Positions 7,590 through 10,077 of a DNA stretch of 10,077 nt are shown here, piece by piece (position 1 is the first letter of the stretch; each line of letters opens with the position of its first letter). Under the pieces are notes generated by a model, which saw only the letters and a program-made list of their open reading frames with translations, searched no databases and was not told the origin of the DNA. This DNA comes from an uncultured Prevotellaceae bacterium (lineage in GTDB: Bacteria > Bacteroidota > Bacteroidia > Bacteroidales > Bacteroidaceae), in contig CAMYYX010000060.1 of the NCBI GenBank assembly GCA_947303695.1, positions 1 to 10,077 on the forward strand, given 5' to 3'. A program made the position numbers and the translations under genes.

Positions 7590-7597
7590 CAAAGATA
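7590..7597 (-). promoter_or_regulatory. Bacteroidota -7 promoter element upstream of miaB
   Basis: Read on the minus strand the sequence is TATCTTTG, a perfect match to the TAnnTTTG -7 consensus of the Bacteroidota housekeeping sigma factor. Its 3' edge is 26 bases upstream of the miaB ATG at 7563, leaving a leader of about 20 bases. No good TTTG -33 element is seen 19-21 bases upstream. It probably drives the miaB-to-folK operon. The same octamer precedes pfkA. Confidence 0.65.
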
Positions 7598-7640
7598 CAA
7601 AAAAGTTATGAGATAGGCGTTGAGAGTAGAGAGAAAAATG

Positions 7641-7648
7641 TATTTTTG
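7641..7648 (+). promoter_or_regulatory. Orphan plus-strand -7-like promoter element
   Basis: TATTTTTG fits TAnnTTTG, and a TTG at 7620-7622 lies 18 bases upstream as a possible -33 core. No gene on the plus strand lies downstream: the sequence runs into the antisense of pfkA. The region is A/T-rich, so a chance match is quite possible. If used, it would make a small or antisense RNA. Confidence 0.25.
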
Positions 7649-7702
7649 CCTCAAATAACATAAATTGAGAGGGTTAAATGCCACACCTATGTTTCTTTGA
7701 GG
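7649..7702. other. Imperfect hairpin-forming inverted repeat between pfkA and miaB
   Basis: Two arms can pair. CCTCAAA (7649-7655) is complementary to TTTGAGG (7696-7702), and inside them AACATA (7657-7662) is complementary to TATGTT (7688-7693). A 1x2 internal loop separates the two helices, and a 25-base loop closes them. That gives 13 base pairs in total. On the minus strand it lies about 55 bases after the pfkA stop and is followed eight bases later by a T-rich ATTTTTCTCTCT, so it may be a weak pfkA terminator or mRNA 3' end. On the plus strand it follows the orphan promoter-like element directly. Confidence 0.4.
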
Positions 7703-7726
7703 ATTCAATGCAATTGTCTCTAATCC

Positions 7727-7740
7727 TGTTTGTGCAAACA
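7727..7740. repeat. Short palindrome TGTTTG-TG-CAAACA downstream of pfkA
   Basis: A 6-base inverted repeat with a 2-base spacer, 17 bases downstream of the pfkA stop. As RNA it would form a small stem without a following U-run on either strand, so it is a poor terminator by itself. It could be an operator or simply chance. No matching copy was noticed near the other promoters in the window. Confidence 0.3.
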
Positions 7741-7756
7741 CTCAGAATCTCTGGTT

Positions 7757-8734
7757 TTAGATACTCAACTCATTCAGCACCGTGATGAGGCGCTTGTCAA
7801 AACGTTTGTCTGTACGGATACACTCTGAGAAAGGTACATAGACAATATCATTGTTCCTGTAACCTACCATCACGTTACGTTGACCTTGCTTTATCGCCTC
7901 AATAGCACCGGCACCTGTGCAACTGGCAAGAATGCGGTCGCGAGCTGAAGGAGTTCCACCACGTTGAAGATGTCCAAGGATGGAAACGCGAACATCGAAT
8001 CCTGGGAACTCTTTCTTTACACGATCAGCATAGTAGAGTGCGCCGCATTTAGGGCTCTCTGAGACGAGGACGATGCACGACTTCTTTGATTTACGGATGC
8101 CTCGACCCATGAATTGTGCCAATTGGTCCACGTCCGTCACTTCTTCTGGTACGATGGCTGCTTCGGCACCACAAGCGATAGCGCAGTTCTGGGCCAAAAA
8201 GCCTGCATCACGACCCATCACTTCAACGAAGAAAATACGTTCGTGTGAGTTGGCAGTATCGCGGATGCGGTCCACACACTCCATAATCGTATTCATCGTT
8301 GTATCGTAACCGATAGTGGCGTCTGTGCCGTAAAGGTCGTTGTCAATCGTTCCCGGAAGACCGATAACAGGGAAGTCGAACTCTACACCGAAGTTCCAGG
8401 CGCCAGTCAGCGAGCCATTTCCTCCGATGACTACCAATGCGTCAATCTCCTCTTTCAAGCAGGTTTCATATGCCTTTTTCCTGCCTTCTGGGGTCATGAA
8501 TTCCGTCGAACGGGCGGTCTTCAGGATGGTTCCACCTCGAGTGATAATACCGCTGACGTCCTCAGTAGTGAAGGTCTTCACTTCACCCTTAATGAGACCA
8601 TCATACCCTCTGTAAATACCCTTGATATTAAAACCGTTGCAGATGCCTGCACGTGTCACGGCACGGATAGCTGCGTTCATGCCAGGGGCATCCCCGCCTG
8701 AGGTTAGAATGCCGATTGTCTTAATCTTACCCAT
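7757..8734 (-). CDS. pfkA: ATP-type 6-phosphofructokinase with GGNGS loop
   Basis: PfkA phosphorylates fructose 6-phosphate to fructose 1,6-bisphosphate, the committed step of glycolysis. At 325 residues it matches the bacterial PfkA length (~320). Motifs: GGDAPGMNAAIR (13-24), TARSTEF (73-79), GGNGSLTGA (104-112), PGTIDND (127-133) with catalytic Asp131 (E. coli Asp127), VEVMGRDAG (170-178) and ILGHLQRGG (252-260). By the E. coli 104/124 rule (Gly/Gly for ATP-users, Asp/Lys for PPi-users) the residues here are Gly107 and Gly128, predicting ATP as donor. The position equivalent to E. coli Asp103, a Mg-ATP contact, is Asn106; the codon reads AAT clearly. It is a single gene with its own promoter-like element and its own 3' region. 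A paralogue elsewhere in the genome is possible. Confidence 0.93.
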   Translation of the reverse strand: MGKIKTIGILTSGGDAPGMNAAIRAVTRAGICNGFNIKGIYRGYDGLIKGEVKTFTTEDVSGIITRGGTILKTARSTEFMTPEGRKKAYETCLKEEIDALVVIGGNGSLTGAWNFGVEFDFPVIGLPGTIDNDLYGTDATIGYDTTMNTIMECVDRIRDTANSHERIFFVEVMGRDAGFLAQNCAIACGAEAAIVPEEVTDVDQLAQFMGRGIRKSKKSCIVLVSESPKCGALYYADRVKKEFPGFDVRVSILGHLQRGGTPSARDRILASCTGAGAIEAIKQGQRNVMVGYRNNDIVYVPFSECIRTDKRFDKRLITVLNELSI

Positions 8735-8767
8735 AGTTGTATTTCTTAAGTTTTATTATTTACAGCG

Positions 8768-8775
8768 CAAAGATA
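8768..8775 (-). promoter_or_regulatory. Bacteroidota -7 promoter element upstream of pfkA
   Basis: The minus strand reads TATCTTTG, a perfect TAnnTTTG match and identical to the element before miaB. It ends 33 bases upstream of the pfkA ATG, giving a leader of about 27 bases that is A/T-rich with no Shine-Dalgarno sequence. No clear TTTG -33 box is seen at the usual spacing. Confidence 0.65.
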
Positions 8776-8859
8776 AGGAAAAAATACTAAACCTCGTCGT
8801 CCTATTGTAAAAAAATGCATTTCATGGATGTCCGGCCACCTTTAACTGTCATAAAACAA

Positions 8860-8887
8860 ATAAGCGGAACACATCGGTTCCGCTTAT
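8860..8887 (-). terminator. Intrinsic terminator of the alpha/beta hydrolase gene
   Basis: A perfect 11-bp stem, ATAAGCGGAAC (8860-8870) against GTTCCGCTTAT (8877-8887), with a 6-base loop. On the minus strand it starts 20 bases after the hydrolase stop codon and is followed by TTGTTTTATG, a moderately T-rich tail. On the plus strand the following sequence is not T-rich, so it acts in the minus direction. It separates the hydrolase from pfkA. Confidence 0.85.
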
Positions 8888-8907
8888 CTACTGTATATAA
8901 TCGTTGA

Positions 8908-9924
8908 TTATTTCTTCTTAGTCCGTACAGCATTCAAGAAGTCTGTCATCTTCTTCAGATTCTCTTCTGAATACATGCCCATGCCGTGTCCACCTTGTGG
9001 TTCACGAAGGATGTAGCTCTCTACGCCGACTTTCTGCATTTGGTCGTAGAGATACTGACTTACACATGAAGCAACTACCATGTCTTGATCTCCATGGAAC
9101 ATGTAACCTGGTACATCGTTCTTATCCAAGAAGCCTGTTGCGCTCAGCAATACGAAGTTGTCTTCATTTCCTTCTTTAGGTAAGCCGATGAGCTGCTCTT
9201 CTGGCGTATTGCCCTTGCCGCCGAATACCATAGCATTACCACATTCCATCTGGAGCAGTTCAGTAGGACCTGACCAGTCGCAGAATGCGTTCACAGCACT
9301 TGACTCCTTTGTATAAGGACCAACCTTACCCTCGATGTCATACTCGGCTTTGCCTTGCTTGGCAACCTTCACACCGTTAGAGAGTGCAGTCACAGCTGAC
9401 AGATGACCTCCTGATGAGAAGCCGGATGTTGCGATGAATGATGTGTCGAATTTATACTTGGCAGCGTTAGCGCGGATAAAGCGAATAACTGCCTTGATGT
9501 CATTAACCTGAGCAGGCCATTTAGCATCACCGATTGAGCGGTGGTTAGGACATACGACTGCGTAACCATTGTCGAGAAGAGCCTTTACGATGGTACCTAT
9601 ATCGGCCATATGCTTAGAGCTGTTGCTGCCCCATGCACTACCATAGATGTGTACCACTACTGGATACTTTTCCTTTTCTACCTTTGGAAGATAGATGTCA
9701 CACATGTGATAAACCTGACCGTCATCACCTGCATAGTTTACGTCTTTCCATTCCTGTGATGTCTCGATGCTGGGTTGCTGCTGTTGGAAACCTCCAAAGC
9801 CGCCGAAACCGCCGCCTCCACCGAAGCCGCCGCCTGGGAATCCTCCACCAGGGAATTGAGCCATCATAACTGTTGCACTCATAAATGTAATACTCAGTGC
9901 TAATGTCTTGCAATAATTTCTCAT
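8908..9924 (-). CDS. Exported alpha/beta hydrolase (esterase-like) with Gly/Phe-rich linker
   Basis: A 338-residue predicted secreted serine hydrolase of the carboxylesterase/BD-FAE-like group; the substrate is unknown, and acetyl- or feruloyl-type esters on plant glycans are only one possibility. Residues 1-23 form a Sec signal peptide ending around MMAQ, with no lipobox Cys. Residues 24-46 are a Gly/Phe-rich run followed by four Gln, and the hydrolase fold starts near 57. The nucleophile is Ser170 in GFSSGG, the acid is probably Asp281 in HGDQDMVV, and the catalytic His is His313 in GGHGMG. The oxyanion-hole region reads HIYGSAW (92-98) rather than the HGGGW of typical HSL-type esterases. 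The ATG at 9924 is set by the signal peptide. It is monocistronic in this window, with a terminator downstream. Peptidase activity of the DPP-IV-like fold is less likely given the length. Confidence 0.88.
   Translation of the reverse strand: MRNYCKTLALSITFMSATVMMAQFPGGGFPGGGFGGGGGFGGFGGFQQQQPSIETSQEWKDVNYAGDDGQVYHMCDIYLPKVEKEKYPVVVHIYGSAWGSNSSKHMADIGTIVKALLDNGYAVVCPNHRSIGDAKWPAQVNDIKAVIRFIRANAAKYKFDTSFIATSGFSSGGHLSAVTALSNGVKVAKQGKAEYDIEGKVGPYTKESSAVNAFCDWSGPTELLQMECGNAMVFGGKGNTPEEQLIGLPKEGNEDNFVLLSATGFLDKNDVPGYMFHGDQDMVVASCVSQYLYDQMQKVGVESYILREPQGGHGMGMYSEENLKKMTDFLNAVRTKKK
9787..9855 (-). repeat. Low-complexity Gly/Phe repeat inside the hydrolase gene
   Basis: The 23 codons for residues 24-46 encode two FPGGG units, then FGGGGG, then FGG units ending in Phe. 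At DNA level this is a C/G-rich imperfect repeat of CCGCCG/CCTCCA-type triplets in an otherwise A/T-balanced gene. It sits immediately after the predicted signal-peptide cleavage site and looks like a flexible, disordered linker. Length variation by slippage between strains would be expected. Confidence 0.8.
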
Positions 9925-9978
9925 AAGTTAAGTTGTTTAATTGGTGTTGATAAATAAAAAGTTTTAATATAATCGTTA

Positions 9979-9986
9979 CAAAGTAA
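9979..9986 (-). promoter_or_regulatory. Probable -7 promoter element of the hydrolase gene
   Basis: The minus strand reads TTACTTTG, one mismatch from TAnnTTTG. It would give a leader of about 45-50 bases that is very A/T-rich (TTATTTATCAACACCAATT and similar) with no Shine-Dalgarno sequence. A TTTTC at 10002-10006 (minus) is the nearest thing to a -33 box. Weaker support than for the miaB and pfkA elements. Confidence 0.4.
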
Positions 9987-10054
9987 TGATTTCTATTTGT
10001 TGAAAAGGTTTAATACTTTAAATGTCAAAACATCTGTATCACTCGTCGGAGTCC

Positions 10055-10070
10055 TGACACAAATGTGTCA
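10055..10070. repeat. Palindrome TGACACA-AA-TGTGTCA near the window edge
   Basis: A perfect 7-base inverted repeat with a 2-base spacer, about 130 bases upstream of the hydrolase ATG and roughly 70 bases upstream of its probable -7 element. The compact two-fold symmetry resembles a dimeric-regulator site, but it could also be the 3' end of a gene beyond the window. There is no flanking T-run. Confidence 0.35.
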
Positions 10071-10077
10071 ACTTCGT

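Noticed and set aside
7727..7740. TGTTTG-TG-CAAACA as the pfkA terminator
   Set aside because: The stem is short and A/T-rich with a two-base loop and no U-run on either side; kept only as a palindrome.
8073..8810. Open frames on the plus strand opposite pfkA
   Set aside because: They are antisense shadows of a clearly conserved gene, with no recognisable domain and no ribosome binding site.
9541..9913. Open frames overlapping the N-terminal half of the hydrolase, including an Arg/Trp-rich one
   Set aside because: Their odd composition is produced by the Gly-rich repeat being read in another frame or on the opposite strand; no independent support.
1..10077. CRISPR array, insertion sequence, tRNA gene, prophage or defence island
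   Set aside because: No regularly spaced repeats, transposase, integrase, cloverleaf-like segment or defence-type proteins were seen; the window is almost entirely conserved housekeeping genes.

Overview
The window is a housekeeping stretch of a Bacteroidota chromosome, most likely Prevotella/Bacteroidales. Three observations point there. First, the protein families and gene order fit: hemD-rnpA-yidD-tatD on one side, and ftsX-DUF3098-uppP-truB-queA-folK on the other. Second, two minus-strand genes are preceded by perfect TAnnTTTG -7 elements, the Bacteroidota housekeeping promoter signature. Third, leaders are A/T-rich without clear Shine-Dalgarno sequences. The genus is an inference from sequence feel; no search was run. 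Genes fill nearly everything, and no gene-free stretch exceeds 300 bases.

Layout. Positions 1-1928 (+) hold the 3' part of hemD (uroporphyrinogen-III synthase), rnpA (RNase P protein), yidD (membrane-insertion factor) and a short TatD-family hydrolase. They are tightly packed, and rnpA and yidD overlap as ATGA. The tatD 3' end runs tail-to-tail into folK on the opposite strand, with about 53 bases coding on both strands and no room for a terminator.

Positions 1876-7563 (-) read, in transcription order, miaB, ftsX, a DUF3098 membrane protein, uppP, truB, queA, folK. Gaps run from a 4-base overlap to 38 bases, consistent with one seven-gene operon driven from the promoter just upstream of miaB. 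It mixes three tRNA-modification enzymes (MiaB: ms2i6A37; TruB: Psi55; QueA: queuosine), cell division/envelope functions (FtsX, undecaprenyl-diphosphate phosphatase) and folate synthesis (FolK).

Positions 7757-8734 (-) hold pfkA, an ATP-type 6-phosphofructokinase with its own promoter and an unusual GGNGS in place of the GGDGS metal/nucleotide loop. Positions 8908-9924 (-) hold an exported alpha/beta hydrolase with a Gly/Phe-rich linker after its signal peptide. It is followed by a clear 11-bp-stem terminator and preceded by a leader with a promoter-like element and a small palindrome near the window edge.

I found no CRISPR array, insertion sequence, tRNA/rRNA gene, phage gene or defence system. 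The points most worth a second look are the PfkA substitution, the structured miaB-pfkA intergenic region, the convergent coding overlap, and the uncharacterised DUF3098 protein beside an ftsX with no ftsE next to it.
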